DNA of 64,000 nucleotides from Tetradesmus obliquus (lineage: Eukaryota; Chlorophyta; Chlorophyceae; Sphaeropleales; Scenedesmaceae): positions 3,399,001-3,463,000 of the forward strand of contig CP126206.1 of NCBI GenBank assembly GCA_030272155.1. The letters run 5' to 3'. Below, in pieces: positions 34,283 through 46,126 of this stretch. Positions within the stretch are counted from its first letter, which is position 1; every line of letters begins with the position of its first letter. The notes below the pieces were generated by a model. That model was not told the DNA's origin. It saw nothing but the letters and a program-made list of their open reading frames with translations, and did not search any database. The position numbers and the translations under genes are program-made.

Positions 34283-35020
34283 ATCATGCGCGGAGTATAA
34301 AGCAGTTTGTTAGGTCTGTATCGTGGGGCCCGGCAGTACAAATCAACCTCTTGAACAGCACAGGTAAGGCACAGCTGCATATTTAGAGCGTGCGGCGCAA
34401 GGGCTTGAGACGCCTGGTGGGCTCTGTGCAGCAGCAACAGCAGCTGCAGCAGCAGCAGCAGCAGCAGCAGGGTGACAGCTGGCTGCAGTGCCAGTGTGTG
34501 AGGGATGCTGCTTTGCTCTTCTGCAGAAGAGGCCAGCTGTGGGGGAGGGTTGGTGTGTGTGCTTGTTCTGCAGAGCAGCAGGGCATACTGCTGCTGGTGC
34601 TGCTGCTGCTGCTGATTTTGCTGCAGTGTGCGTGGACGTGTGCAGCAGCAGCAGCAGCAGTGAGCAAGCTGGTGTTGTGTGTTGGGGTTTGACGTCTGCT
34701 TGGTGCGTTCAACGCACAAGTTATGCATGCTGATGCTGCCGTCAGGTACATCTAGTTGAAGTCTGTAAAGCTACTAAACAATTTGCTGAAGTGGCCTTGA
34801 CGTCAAGTGAGCTGGTGGTTGTTACATTACAACTTGTAGTGTTTTGAAAACACACTCCACTCCCTGAGTTGCCAAGGACTGGGAACCGTTGATGAGCCAA
34901 CAAGAAGCTACAGGGAGAATAGCCAGGGCATTCAACAGCCAAGCATAACTGCACCACCACATACCCAGTACTTGCACTAGCTCTCCCAACGCTTGCAGGC
35001 ACAGCGCTTGCAAGCAACTG
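34283..35020. other. Convergent intergenic region with CAG/CTG runs
   Basis: The region lies between the 3' ends of the small membrane-protein gene and the minus-strand gene ending at 35021. It has CAG runs near 34447-34470 and 34641-34661 and a CTG run near 34590-34615. No exon is supported. Confidence 0.5.
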
Positions 35021-37505
35021 CTACTCTTCAGCAGCGGGGTCAGGTGGCACGTCAACGCCATAGTGCTGCAGCACCATCTCAACCCAGCCGCTGACAAGCT
35101 CAAATGCCTTGTGCTGTGCTGCTTGAGCAGCTTAAACGACCTAGCCATCTTGCTGGTCCTGGACAGGGCTGCATGGGCACCCCTGCCACGCTGCAGGTTG
35201 TCAAGCTGGCTGTTCATCTGGTTGAGCAGCGCCTGTGGAACATCGACGTCTATGCTGTAACTGACGTACTGCGCTGTGGAGTATGAGCCTTGCCAGCGCC
35301 TCGTCTGCAGCTCGAATGCCTCTCCCCACTGCTCAGCAATGGCTAGCCTGCCTTGGTTGAAATCCAGCACGCTGCAGCTGCTGATGAAGTTGAAGCCATC
35401 CACGTGCAGTCCAATCATGCGCACTCCCAGGCAGCCCACATGTGCGTCGCAGTTGGCTCCAGGGAAGCCCAGCTGTCCCATGTCTTGATGTCCTGCTGGC
35501 TTGGCAGTCCACAAAGATGGTTCAATGTTTCAGCTTTCGCGTACAGCAGGGTTTTGTGGCTGTGGAACGAGGGGGAGGCAGCGTAGCCTGCGAGAAGTGG
35601 CTGGATGCGGTTGGGTGCTCGCTGGTTCGCCTGCGCATGCAAGCGGCAGACAGGACATGAAAAAAAAACATCAATAACAAAGCATTACATACTTTTGATT
35701 ATGTTTGGTGTGAACTAGACAGCTGCAGCAGGCACAGCAAGCACAGCACGCACAATCGGCCAGAACTCGAGGATGCTGGCATGTATTGCAACATACCTTC
35801 AAATGCGACATCAATCACAACTAAGAACACTTCTGTCTCAAACAGCAAGCCCAAGCACGCACCATGGTGCTGTTTGTCTTGAAAGTTCACACGAAAGTCC
35901 GGGACGGTCCTCCTGCTGCAGCTGGCTACAGCGCTCTTGAAGTCTGATGAAGGCAAGGTGCCGGCGAATTGCAATAAGAAGACGTTTACATACAAGTTGC
36001 AAGACATTTCTGGAAGAGGAAACTTCGTTACATAAGAGTTTGAACTCCGAGGCAGCAGCGCTGCTGCTTCGGCCAGTCGAAGACCTGTGCGTACGCGTAC
36101 ACGGGGCTTGCGCTCCCTGCCGTATCGCAGAACGATGCTAAAACACACATTCTAGATGACTGTTAGTGCCTCGCCATCATCACATCGCTGACCACACGCT
36201 CGCTGCACCAGGCTGCAGTGAGTACAGCTACAGTCACTGTGCTTGCAGTAACCTATGGTAGGAGGTGTGAAGGCGTATGGGGTTTCCTCATCGTCACACA
36301 CACACACACACACACACACACACCATCCCTTAACTTACGCGGGTGGCGAGTTTTAACACACCGCGCGTAGCTCATTCATTCATTCATTCATTCATTCATT
36401 CATTCATTCAGCAACCTGCAGGCCTGCAGCTGCACGCTGAGCAGCGAGGCCTGGCATTGCGGGGCAACTGCCCATACCTGGCGAGTTGGCTGCCAGTGCA
36501 GGCTGCCCTGTGTGGTGTACTTCGCAATCGTACATGTACAGTGATCCAGCATGCTGTGCGCACCGTTTCTGTCACACACCCAACATGGGCAGACGCAGCC
36601 CATGACAGCCAGGCCCTGGCGGCCAGTGCCCCAATCAAAACTACTGGCACACATTGGCAATGACGACACCAAGCTCCACGCGTCTTCCACCACTCGCATC
36701 TTATAGCTCGGCCACAACCACTGTAAGTAAAGCCCAGTGTGATGATGCATGACGTTAAGCCACCCTAAGTGTCGCCCTAGGACGACGATGCCAGTTTCAC
36801 CCATCACATACAGTACATAGTGTGCTGCAGTCAATATAAGCAACACCTCAGCAGCCATCAGGCGGACAGCAGACCCAGCAGACATCCATCAAGAAGACTC
36901 TGCCGAGCTGTCACAACAGGTGCACGGCTGTAATAAAAGAGTACTGAAGTGGGCCCCTTCAGATGCTGCGGCGCCCAAATGAACCCCCACGCTACAAAAT
37001 ACTCACATGCACGCATGCCAGACAAGCTGCACATGAGCAGCACAATGAAACCCGTCAACGACCACAACGCCCCGCATCAGCACGGACGCATCGGGCACGA
37101 TACGTCAAATGTAACGGTTGTAACTAAAGCCTGTACAACATCGTACCGCCAGACAAGTTGAACACAAGCAGCACAATGAAACCCGTCAACGACCACACAC
37201 GCCGCATCAGCACGCAAGCACCGCGCGCGACACGTCCAATGTTAACGTCAATGCAACTGTTGTGGCTACGTCCTGTGCAACATCATACCGTCAATAGCAC
37301 CTCAACCATTATGGTACAGCAACTCGTCCTGCTCGCTCTTCCACCTGCTCACCCCACCCACACAATGGTGTAAATTAGTAACAAAGTAACATAGTAACAT
37401 GGTAGGTAACGTCATGCTCAAGCGCCAGCGCTAAAGCAAAAGAGTCTACAAACTGGGCAACCTTACGGTAAGGCCTATATCAATTTCCTCAAAGGCTGAA
37501 TACAT
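35021..37505 (-). CDS. Unrecognised multi-exon membrane protein (rough model)
   Basis: Several minus-strand segments look coding. 37505-37467 reads MYSAFEEIDIGLT up to a GTAAGG donor. About 37070-36900 has a membrane span (WSLTGFIVLLMCSLSG) and RACEYFVAWGFIWAPQHLKG. About 36870-36470 has MAAEVLLILTAAHYVLYVMG and SYKMRVVEDAWSLVSSL. About 36000-35800 reads DFRVNFQDKQHHGACLGLLF up to a GTATGT donor. About 35500-35160 reads GFNFISSCSVLDFNQGRLAI. The likely end is YGVDVPPDPAAEE with its stop at 35021-35023. Several exon borders are unresolved: one acceptor is missing and one frame change lies near 35120. So the product is at least two-pass membrane-bound, but the family is not recognised. A longer upstream start (open from 37655) is possible. 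Confidence 0.4.
36294..36323. repeat. (CA)n microsatellite
   Basis: About 14 CA dinucleotides, inside the minus-strand gene's intron. Confidence 0.95.
36372..36410. repeat. (TCAT)n microsatellite
   Basis: About ten tandem copies of a TCAT tetranucleotide. Confidence 0.95.
37141..37205 (-). repeat. Copy of a membrane-protein exon
   Basis: The minus strand reads WSLTGFIVLLVFNLSGG, a copy of WSLTGFIVLLMCSLSGM at about 37070-37015. The copy is followed by a further TCAACG-rich repeat. It is the usual pattern of an upstream partial copy of an exon. Confidence 0.75.
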
Positions 37506-37740
37506 CCGTGAGACCTGCTCAGATACTTGCTGTGGCCGATATTGTTGCGAGCTCAAGACATGTGCTGGTCCACCCTTTCGAGCTGCTGACACAGCAGCAT
37601 CCCACAGACTTGTACCGGCGCCAACCGCTGCTGGCACAGCAGCACTCCCTGTCACACTTCCTAGTCAGCTCACAACTCACACACTCACTCTTCAATCGCC
37701 AATCTCCCACACTCACAGCTGTACACAGCAATGCAACATT

Positions 37741-38945
37741 CACCCCTGCCGAAACTCTGCCCTGCCCTGCACATGTCTCGCCACAGCGTCGTATCCCGGG
37801 TCAGCACACCACAGCCATCAGTGACGCTGCTGCTGCTGCTGATAACAGCCTGCAGCGGCGCATCACTGCTGTGGCTCCTGCACTACTGGCTCCCTGTGCG
37901 GCATCAGTGCATCTTCTTCCGCCACCACCCTGCACATGTCCTGCAGTGAGGCGTCAATCAGGGCTGTGGTGCCAGCCGCTGCTGCTGCTGCTGCTCCTCC
38001 TGCACTACAGGCTCCCTGTGCGGCATCAGTGCATCTTCTTCCGCCACCACCCTGCACATGTCGTGCCACAGCGCCATGTCAATGTTCAGCATGAACTGGT
38101 GCGCGCCGCTGCTGGCCCCCGCTGCTGCTGCCGCCTGCTGCTGCTGCTGCACATGTCCCTCCACAGCACCATGCCCAGCGTCAGCACAGCACAGCCAGCA
38201 GTGCTGCTGCTGCTGCTGCTGCCGCTGCTACTCCTGCTGCTGCTGCTGCTGCCGCTGCTGCTGCTGCTGTGGCTCCTACACCACTGGCTCCCTGTGCGGC
38301 ATCAGCGCCTCCCCTGCTGGTGCAATCCTGCACATGTCGCGCCACAGCGTCAACTAGGGGTGGTGCCAGCCGCCGCTGCTGCTGCTGCTGCTGCACCCTG
38401 CCGCTGCTGCTGCTGCTGCTGCAACCTCTGCTCCTTGGTCAGGCAGGTCACCAGCAGCTCATGCCCTGCTGCTGCTGCTGCTGCTGCTGCTAGTGCTGCT
38501 GCTGTGGCTCCTGCCCTACAGGCTCCCTGTGTGCCATCAGCGCATCCTTTTCCGCCACCACCCTGCACATGTCGCGCCACAGCGCCAAGTCCAGGGTCAG
38601 CACAGCACAATCAGCGGTGATTCTGCTGCTGCTGCTGCTGCTACTCCTGCTGCCGCTGCTGCTGCTGTGGCTCCTGCCCTACAGGCTCCCTGTGTGCCAT
38701 GAGCGCATCCTTTTCCGCCACCACCCTGCACATGACGCGCCACAGCGCCAAGTCCAGGGTCAGCACAGCACAGCCAGCAATGCTGCTGCTGCTGCTGCTG
38801 CTGCTGCTACTCCTGCTGCTGCTGCTGGTGCTACAGCTGTGGCTCCTGCACTACTGGCTCCCTGTGCGGCATCAGCGCGTGCCCTGGCTGTACGACCCTG
38901 CACATGTCCTGCCACAGCGCCATGTCAATGTTCAGCATGAACTGG
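37741..38945 (-). repeat. At least six copies of the NSE4 terminal exon 3' half
   Basis: The segment coding for DMALWHDMCRVV to HREPVVQE (real exon about 39215-39088) recurs at about 38945-38847, 38750-38667, 38580-38508, 38350-38272, 38095-38005 and 37945-37868, with a further fragment at 37790-37741. Copies are joined by CAG/CTG runs of variable length. Several read MCRVVAEEDALMPHREP, slightly different from the real MCRVVAPGDALMPHREP. They all lie beyond the stop at 39065. Confidence 0.9.
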
Positions 38946-39064
38946 TGCGCGCCGCCACTAGCCCCCGCCGCCGCTGCTGCTGCTGCGGCTGCACATGTCC
39001 TGCCACAGCACCATGCCCAGGGTCAGCGGTAATCCTGCTGCTGCTGCTGCTGCTACTCCTGCTG

Positions 39065-42000
39065 CTACTGCTGCTGCTGCTGCTGCTGCTCCTGCACTAC
39101 AGGCTCCCTATGAGGCATCAGCGCGTCCCCTGGCGCCACCACCCTGCACATGTCGTGCCACAGCGCCATGTCGATGTTCAGCATGAACTGGTGCGCGCCG
39201 CCGCTGGCCCCCGCTGCTGCTGCTGCTGCTGCTGCTGCGCCGCCCTTCTGCTCGTGCTGCTGCATGGCTGCTTGGCGCTGCTCTGTGGTCAGGCAGGTGA
39301 CCAGCAGCCCTCGCTGCGGGTCCTTCTCCAGCTTGCACCACATGTCCCTGCAGAAGACGTCACAAGGAGGTGCACAGGTTGCAGTGCATGTGTTGTGTTT
39401 GAGTGCACGTGCTGTGCGCAACTGTGCAGCAAAGGGTCAGGCAGGTCACCAGCAGCCCCCGCTGGGGGTCTTATTCGAGCTTGCACCACATGTCCCTGCA
39501 GCAGACAACGCATCAGCTGCAATGTTGATGTTTTGATTTCAGAGCCTGCATGCAGAACTGCAGGCACCAGCAGCCGCTGGGGTCCTTTTCCAGCCTGCAC
39601 CACATGTCCCTGCAGAAGAAGTCACAAGGAGGTGCACAGGTTGCAGTGCTTGTGTTGTGAGAGAGCATGTGCTGTGTGCAGCTGTGCAGCAAATGGTGAG
39701 GCAGTTCATCAGCAGCCCAAACAGGGCTTACAAACAGGGTCTCAACAGCCAATCAGAACGGCATGTGCCATGCATGTGTGAAAGTTTGCAATCAGCTCCA
39801 CATTCATTCAACATGAATCTCAGCGCGACGATGTATTCCACGGCCTGGCTGCAATGGTTGACCACTAGCTGACACCACAACTTGCCGCCCCCTTGCCAAA
39901 CTTCACACTCAAGTTCACGGTCAAAATCCTACTCACTTGACCAGGAAGCTCAGCGCGAAGATGTTCTCCACGGTCTGGCTGAAGCTGCGGTGGTTCACCA
40001 CCAGCTGACCACACAACTCGCCGCCCCACACGCGAAGCTTCACAGTCAACTTCACAGTCAAACTACATGGTCAACTTCACACTTACTTGACGAGGAAGCT
40101 CAGCGCGAAGATGTTTTCCACGGTCTGGCTGAAGCTGCGGTGGTTCACCACCAGCTGACCACACAACTCGCCGCCCCACACGCCAAACTTCACAGTCGAC
40201 TTCACAGTCAAACTACATGGTCAACTTCACACTTACTTGACGAGGAAGCTCAGCGCGAAGATGTTTTCCACGGTCTGGCTGAAGCTGCAGTGGTTGACCA
40301 CCAGCGCCACCAGCGTCACCCGTGGTGGGCAGCGGCTCAGTACCTGGAGCATGGTCTCCACCCACTTGTCAGTTTCCTGCAAGCAGCCAGCCACAGAAGG
40401 ACAGCAGCGGAATCCTGTCAGTTTCCTGCAAGCAGCCCAAGCCAACGCGTCATGAAGCGCGGCTCATCACCTGGCGCATAATTTCCACCCACTTGTTGGT
40501 CTCCTGCAAGCAGCACACATTGGCGTGAAAAGCCGCAAGCATCAGCACTGATAGCGCATCACCACAGCGGCAGAGCCACATCATCAGGCTGAGCCGCAAC
40601 GCCACAAAGGGCATTCAAAACAACTCAATCAACAGTGCCACCAGCAGCCCACCTGCGTCTCAGCGGTCTTGGCATGCGTGCGTCACAAAAGCAGTTTTTT
40701 GGTGAACAGCAGGCCAAAAACAGCAAAGCACACCAGTGTCACCAGCAGCCCACCTGCGTCTCCGGCGGAGACTGAGTCACTCAGTCTCCACACTCTTGTC
40801 ATGCGAGTTTTCATTCGGCGTCACCCAATCAGTGTCATGACAATCAGCATGTCAACTAACAAACCAAGCACAGCAGCATCTCGACCGTACCTGCGTCTCA
40901 GCGGTCTTGGCGAGCGGGTTTTCATCCGGCGTCACCTGAGCCGCCACAGGCGCCCGCTGGCGCCGCTGCAGGCACATAAGCAGCAGCAGCAGCAACAGAG
41001 GTTAAGCTAGGTGAAGAGGCTGCCGCAGCCGTATACACAGCTAGCAGCTCAGCGCCCTGACGGTCCTGGCAGCAGCACATGCTGCGGCCAGCCATGCTGG
41101 GTCGCGCCCAGCACATCCAAAACGTCAGCAGCTGGGCCCTGACCAGCCTCACGCACACATCGACATAAGATACGTTGCTAAACTGCACATGTGCATGTGA
41201 ATGTGATGACATGTGAGCGCCGCTGCAGCCGCACCTGCGCCGCATTGCGCACTGTCGCCTCCTGCTGCAGCGGCCCCAGCATGCTGCTCACGCCCGGCGT
41301 GCCGCGCCACACGCCATGTTACAAGCGTCATATCGTCATGTTGTCATATTGTCACACAGCATAGCTCACCTGCGCCGCCTTGCGCACTTTCGCCTCCTGC
41401 TGCAGCGGCCCCAGCATGCTGCTCACGCCCGGCGCGCCGCGCCACATGCCCGCGGCAGCAGCAGCTGCGCCGATCCCAGCCCAGTCCAGCGCCGAGGCGC
41501 CGTGCTGCTGCTGCGGCTGCTGCAGCAGGCCTGGCTGCCCGAATTGGCGCTTGAGGGCGGTTAGGAGGTCCACAGGGCGCTTGCCTGCTGTGGTTGACCT
41601 GTAGCTGGCGATCATGCGGCTGCCCAAACCCGCAAAGGTAGCCAGCACGCCTGCAGGGGTTGTGTGTTCAGCAGGGAATGCGATACAAGGGTGAGTGAGG
41701 CGTGGTTGACGTGATGCAGGTTTGACGCAAGTTGCATGCTGTGGTTGACCTGTAGCTGCCGATCATGCGGCTGCCCATGCCGGCAAAGGTGGCCAGCACG
41801 CCTGCAGCATTCAGAATTCAGAATATTCAGAATATTCTGCGCCGTAACCCTCGCTCAACCGTACCCAAAAACAGGAACCATCTACACAAGCCTCCCCCAC
41901 ACAGCGACACACCAAACGAAGTACGCACACACGCATGCGCGCACCTGTCTGCACCGCGTTTTCCCTAGGCCGCTCCGCGCTCTTGCCTAGTGCAGTCGCC

Positions 42001-42374
42001 TGCTCCATGTAGCTCATCAGAAGGCCACTCTTGGGATCTGTCAGCGCCTCCTCCTGCTGCAGCGCGCTGTCTTGCAGCTCACTCCACCACCCCAAAGACA
42101 CAAGGAAGCACACAAAACGACCTGCACAACGACTCAAATCCAGGTGCATTACTGCGCATAACAGCCGCACCTGTCTGCACCGCGTTCTCCCTAGGGCGCT
42201 CAGCGCTCTTCCCGAGTACAGCCGCCTGCTCCATAAAACCAATCAGCCGGCCGCTCTTGGGATCTGTCAGCGCCTCCTCCTGCTGCAGCGCGCTCTCCTG
42301 CAGATTGTGCAGCTCAGCACGCAGCTTGCGGTTCAGACGCTGCCGCGGATCACCTGGCTCCGGGGCAGCCAAGC

Positions 42375-42408
<34 letters not shown>

Positions 42409-43735
42409 GGGCGGTGGCTGCTGCCTTGCGCGGGGAGGTGGCGGCGCTGCTGGTCTCCTGCAGGGGCAGCATGAGAGGTGCAGTAGTTGAGCTTGATGAG
42501 TATATGTGAGGACTGCTTTGAAGCCACCAGCAGTTGTAAGCTACACGACCGTAGAAACAGGATAAAACTGTTGGTGTGAGGGCCCTGTTGTACACTGGCA
42601 CACCGTCAAAATGCCAGATGCGCACGGTAGGCTGGTATCAGGCGCTGCATTTGTACTTGCCTCAAGCCGCATGTGCTCAGAGCTGGCGCAGGCACCTTCA
42701 AAGCATCAAAGCAGGCTGGAGCAAGACACCACGCAGCAGCATGAGGCCCAGCACACAGATTCACGCCAACAACAAACACTCCTAGCTGCTGCCAAGATAT
42801 GCACATGCCCACCTGCGGCGCCCCGCTGCTGCCGCTGCCGCTGCTGCTGCTGCCCCTTCAGCAGGCCGCTCCTGTTGCTGTCGTTGCCGCTGCCGCTGCT
42901 GCTGCTCCGGCTGCCGCTTCTGCGGGGGTTGCGGCTGCTGCTGCTGTGGCATGAACTCCGCATCTGAAGCTGACTCCTCCTCCGCCTGTGAGTCCTCTAT
43001 TACCATGTCTTCTTCATCTGCTGCTGCTGCAGCTGTTGCTGGCTGCTCATCTTCGCTGTCCAGTTCCAGCATGCCATCGCCTGCAGCTGCAGCTGCAGCA
43101 GCAGCGGCATCTGCTGCTTGCTCTTGCTCCAGCTGCAGTGCAGCTGCCATCTGCTGCGCCCTGTGCTCCTCGAATGCTTGCAGGAGAGCATGCTGCCTGC
43201 TGACGCCCCTCGAGCTGCTTGCAGCATTCTGCTTCCTGCAAGCCAGCTGCTGCTCTGACAGCCCATACAGCGGCAGGAAGTCAAACTCCGTGAAGTGCCA
43301 GCTGTTGTTTGACTGCTCTGGGTCGGGCTTTGGCTGCTGACTGCCTGCTATGCCCTTGCCCTTCTGCTGCCTTGCTGCCTGCGCTGCTAGCTGCTGTGGG
43401 CTTGGCTTCATTTCAAGCACATCATCTGCTTGTGTCTCTGACACCAGCAGCACGTCCGGTGCTGGAGTCTCTCCGATAATTTCCACATCGGAGTCATCCT
43501 CGCTTGCAGAAATGACCAGGTCTGGCTCGGATGCTGCAGCAGCTGCTGCTTGCTGAGCTGCAGCCTGCTGCTCTGCCCTGCTGCTGGCGCTATTGCCCGC
43601 CTCGGCATCAGGCTCCTGCCTAGAAGGCGTGAGGGTACGAAGGCGTTTGGGAGCAGGGGCCTCGGCCTCTGCTGCTGCTCGCTTTGATGCAGAGATGCCC
43701 TTGGGCATGGCTACAGCTTCACTGTCGAGCTGCAT
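39065..43735 (-). CDS. NSE4: NSE4, kleisin subunit of the SMC5/6 complex
   Basis: Exons 43735-42813, 42457-42171, 41650-41370, 40965-40891, 40376-40237 and 39347-39065 join in phase to 662 residues. Family landmarks in order: RQRLNRKLRAELHNL and ERPRENAVQTGVLATFAGLG (kleisin N-terminal helices that bind SMC5 or SMC6 and NSE3), DWAGIG...GVSSMLGPLQQE (the winged-helix hallmark), VTPDENPLAKTAETQ, ETDKWVETMLQVL, then NHCSFSQTVENIFALSFLVK, the core of the Nse4 C-terminal domain, and HQFMLNIDMALW. The complex acts in the nucleus in DNA repair and SUMO-linked genome maintenance. The first exon adds about 300 acidic, Gln/Ala-rich residues with three SUMO-interaction-like cores and a basic KRLR; this length is unusual and rests on splice phase only. 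Exon copies crowd every intron. Confidence 0.85.
39430..39720 (-). repeat. Copies of NSE4 last-exon 5' end
   Basis: The exon start (DMWCKLEKDPQRGLLVTCL) recurs on the minus strand at about 39496-39436, 39609-39560 and, as a shorter piece, near 39715-39690. Each keeps the CTGCAG|GGACATGTGG acceptor where visible. They lie in the intron before the real exon at 39347. Confidence 0.85.
39812..40160 (-). repeat. Three copies of NSE4 exon 5 3' end with donor
   Basis: The exon end (NHCSFSQTVENIFALSFLVK, donor GTAAGT) recurs at about 40160-40085, 40008-39936 and, diverged, 39866-39812. The first two are near-identical to the real exon (40376-40237), separated by a repeat of CTTCACAGTCAAACTACATG. Confidence 0.9.
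40407..40835 (-). repeat. Copies of NSE4 exon 5 start and exon 4 end
   Basis: ETNKWVEIMRQ at 40503-40471 and a fragment at 40437-40407 copy the start of exon 5 (40376). Exon 4's end (VTPDENPLAKTAETQ, real at 40965-40891) is copied at about 40835-40752 (VTPNENSHDKSVETE) and more briefly near 40676-40648. Confidence 0.8.
41225..42095 (-). repeat. Copies of NSE4 exons 2 and 3
   Basis: Part of the region lies inside the real exon 3 (41650-41370). The copies are: 41310-41241, the end of exon 3 (GVSSMLGPLQQEATVRNAAQ) with donor; 41803-41750, the start of exon 3 (VLATFAGMGSRMIGSY) with acceptor; and 42090-41947, most of exon 2 (SALQQEEALTDPKSGLLMSY to RENAVQTG) with donor. Confidence 0.85.
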
Positions 43736-45370
43736 GCCGTCCTGTTAAAAGGAAGATCAACTGCGTATTATTTGGACACTTAAGAGCATACTGTCTGTTC
43801 TCTGCCTACGAGCACAGCATGCAAGCGACAAAAGGCGAAGCTCTGGCGAAAATGTACACAGACTGCTGAAAATGTAAGCAAGACCAAAAAAACGTACGAA
43901 AAACAGACTGTAGACCTGTTGGCACCGTGAGGATGGTGCGAAAGAACAACACAGCACGCAGCATTCTATGCCCTTGTCACAGGCTGTTTAGCCCGCTTCC
44001 AAACTCAAGTTGCCTGATGTCGACAACATCCGCTTTTCGGTGTTGATTTCACTTCGTACGGCATGCTGGCAGCAATCCCAACAGGCAGGACGGGCATAGC
44101 TCACACAGCACAGCATGCATGCTGTTCCAGCACTGCTGGGGGACGCAGTGCCAGGTATATGCAGTGCAGGAGCATCCCTGCAATCCAAGCATAGTTGACC
44201 GTCACTTGCATTCCGACTGCATCGGTTGAACTGCATCTAAGCAAAGCCTGCAGCAACGTCCTGCTGAGCCACACTTGCTGCAGCCCGCACCTCAATGTCC
44301 GACATTGGTGGACTCCACCAGCACCTTTGGGTATGTGAAGGGTTGCAGGATACACACTTTGTAGAGCAGCATGCCACAAAACGCTTAACCACAATTCTAG
44401 GTGGCCCCCACCACCATGGTTGCATGTCTTGAAGCTCGGATGTTCTGCCCCTGCTTCACCAGTAAGCCTTACTGTGAATTTTCTAAACCAGCAAGCCTTA
44501 CTGTTGACAGTAACTGTTGCCTGCATTCGCCCGCCAGCAAGCACATAGCGCTAGCCCACCAGCACCAGTCAGTCAATGGCTGCCACAGGTAGAGGATGCA
44601 GTAGTACTGGCTCGCCACACAGCACAATTGAGCTCTGGATAAGGGTCTCCGCACCCACTCGGCACACCGCCTGATCACGCTGTGTGCAAAGTCATGATAT
44701 CCCAGGTGCGCCCACTCTGTTACAAAGCTGCCGGTTGACTTGATATACATGCACACAAGGTCTGTTGCAAGGATACGCCATGGTTACCAGGGGAAAACGT
44801 GATCCGCCGGCTGACCACGCCATGCTTTGAGCATCTGACCATGAAAGTGTGTGCGATCCCAATCTGCAGTACACTGCTGCCAGTGGCCGATCCCGCACGC
44901 CCCACACCACTGTAGTACACACGCACTAACAGTCCCGCAGCATTTGATGCGGGGCTGCTCATTCATTGATGGTGAATATGCAATGCCTCTGGAATGTGCA
45001 GCATATGCGCGCAGACTCGACCCACAGGTTTACACAGCACGTGATGTCTATCCTAAAGGAAACACACCAATTGCCGCACTGTTTCTGATGACGAAGATCT
45101 AGTAGTGTTGTAATGGCATGCCGCCACACAGCCAACACACCACAGGCACACACAACCACAAGCACAAGCAAAAGGAGGAGCGAGAACTAGCGCATGTTGA
45201 TACAGCGATGATGGTACAGCCACACGTAGCACGGGGGATTGCAGGAGCACATGAATTTGATGTGTTGCCAGTTTGAAGAAAGCTGATCACACAAAGGCAA
45301 GGTTTGTGCAGGCCGTCGTGCACATCAAGACAACAGACCATGCTCTCAGGCAAGCGAGAGGCACACAGAG
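43736..45370. other. Spacer with unresolved possible minus-strand exons
   Basis: On the minus strand about 44770-44600 reads LVCMYIKSTGSFVTEWAHLG and HDFAHSVIRRCAEWVRRPLS, and about 44950-44790 has similar coding character, but an in-frame TAA near 44786 and missing splice sites prevent a model. It could be a decayed gene. The rest shows no pattern. Confidence 0.3.
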
Positions 45371-45650
45371 CCAAGCACAAAGCATGCACTTCATTTCCTG
45401 CAAGGCCAAGCACAAAGCATGCACTTCATTTCCTGCAAGGCCAAGCACAAAGCATGCACTTCATTTCCTGCAAGGCCAAGCACAAAGCATGCACTTCATT
45501 TCCTGCAAGGCCAAGCACAAAGCATGCACTTCATTTCCTGCAAGGCCAAGCACAAAGCATGCACATCATTTCCTGCAAGGCCAAGCACGAAACATGCACT
45601 TCATTTCCTGCAAGGCCAAGCACAAAGCATGCACTTCATTCCCTGCAAGG
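45371..45650. repeat. Eight tandem copies of a 35-bp unit
   Basis: Units begin at 45371, 45406, 45441, 45476, 45511, 45546, 45581 and 45616 with essentially the same sequence (AAGCACAAAGCATGCACTTC and TTTCCTGCAAGG). The first five are identical; copies 6 to 8 carry single changes. The array is a head-to-tail minisatellite; 35 is not a multiple of three, so any frame rotates. Confidence 0.97.
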
Positions 45651-46126
45651 CCATGTGTGCAGCCAGACATACAACGCACCCGCAAGCAGACAAGGCGGAA
45701 GCAAAGTGCACTGTACCCACACGAATACAAAAAACCGCGAGCATTCAGGCATATGTACAAATGCGATACCCATTGCCACATGCTCTGGCCTGCGCCTCGG
45801 TTTGATTGCAGTGCGGAGGTTCCTGTGTGCTGAAATGGTTCCTGTGCATGGGCACTGCCTGACCTCCCTGCCTACCCTTTCTTGCGTCAGTGGGCAAGGC
45901 AATGCAGAAGCAATGCACAAGCGATGCGGATAGCGAAATGCTACCTGTGCTTTTCTTTGTCCCTGCCTTGCCTACACCAGCACAGAGCCCATCACCTGCC
46001 GAAACACGAAGCGTGTGCTGAGCTGCTTGTCTGCTTGCCTGCAAACACACACCTGGCCACTGCACCTAAACCAATCACATCACATGCCGGCCTGCCATAT
46101 ACTGCTTGGAATGGTTCCTGGTGCAT

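Noticed and set aside
37508..38620. A 370-codon plus-strand open frame of Leu/Pro/Cys runs
   Set aside because: It is the antisense reading of the NSE4 tail copies and CTG runs.
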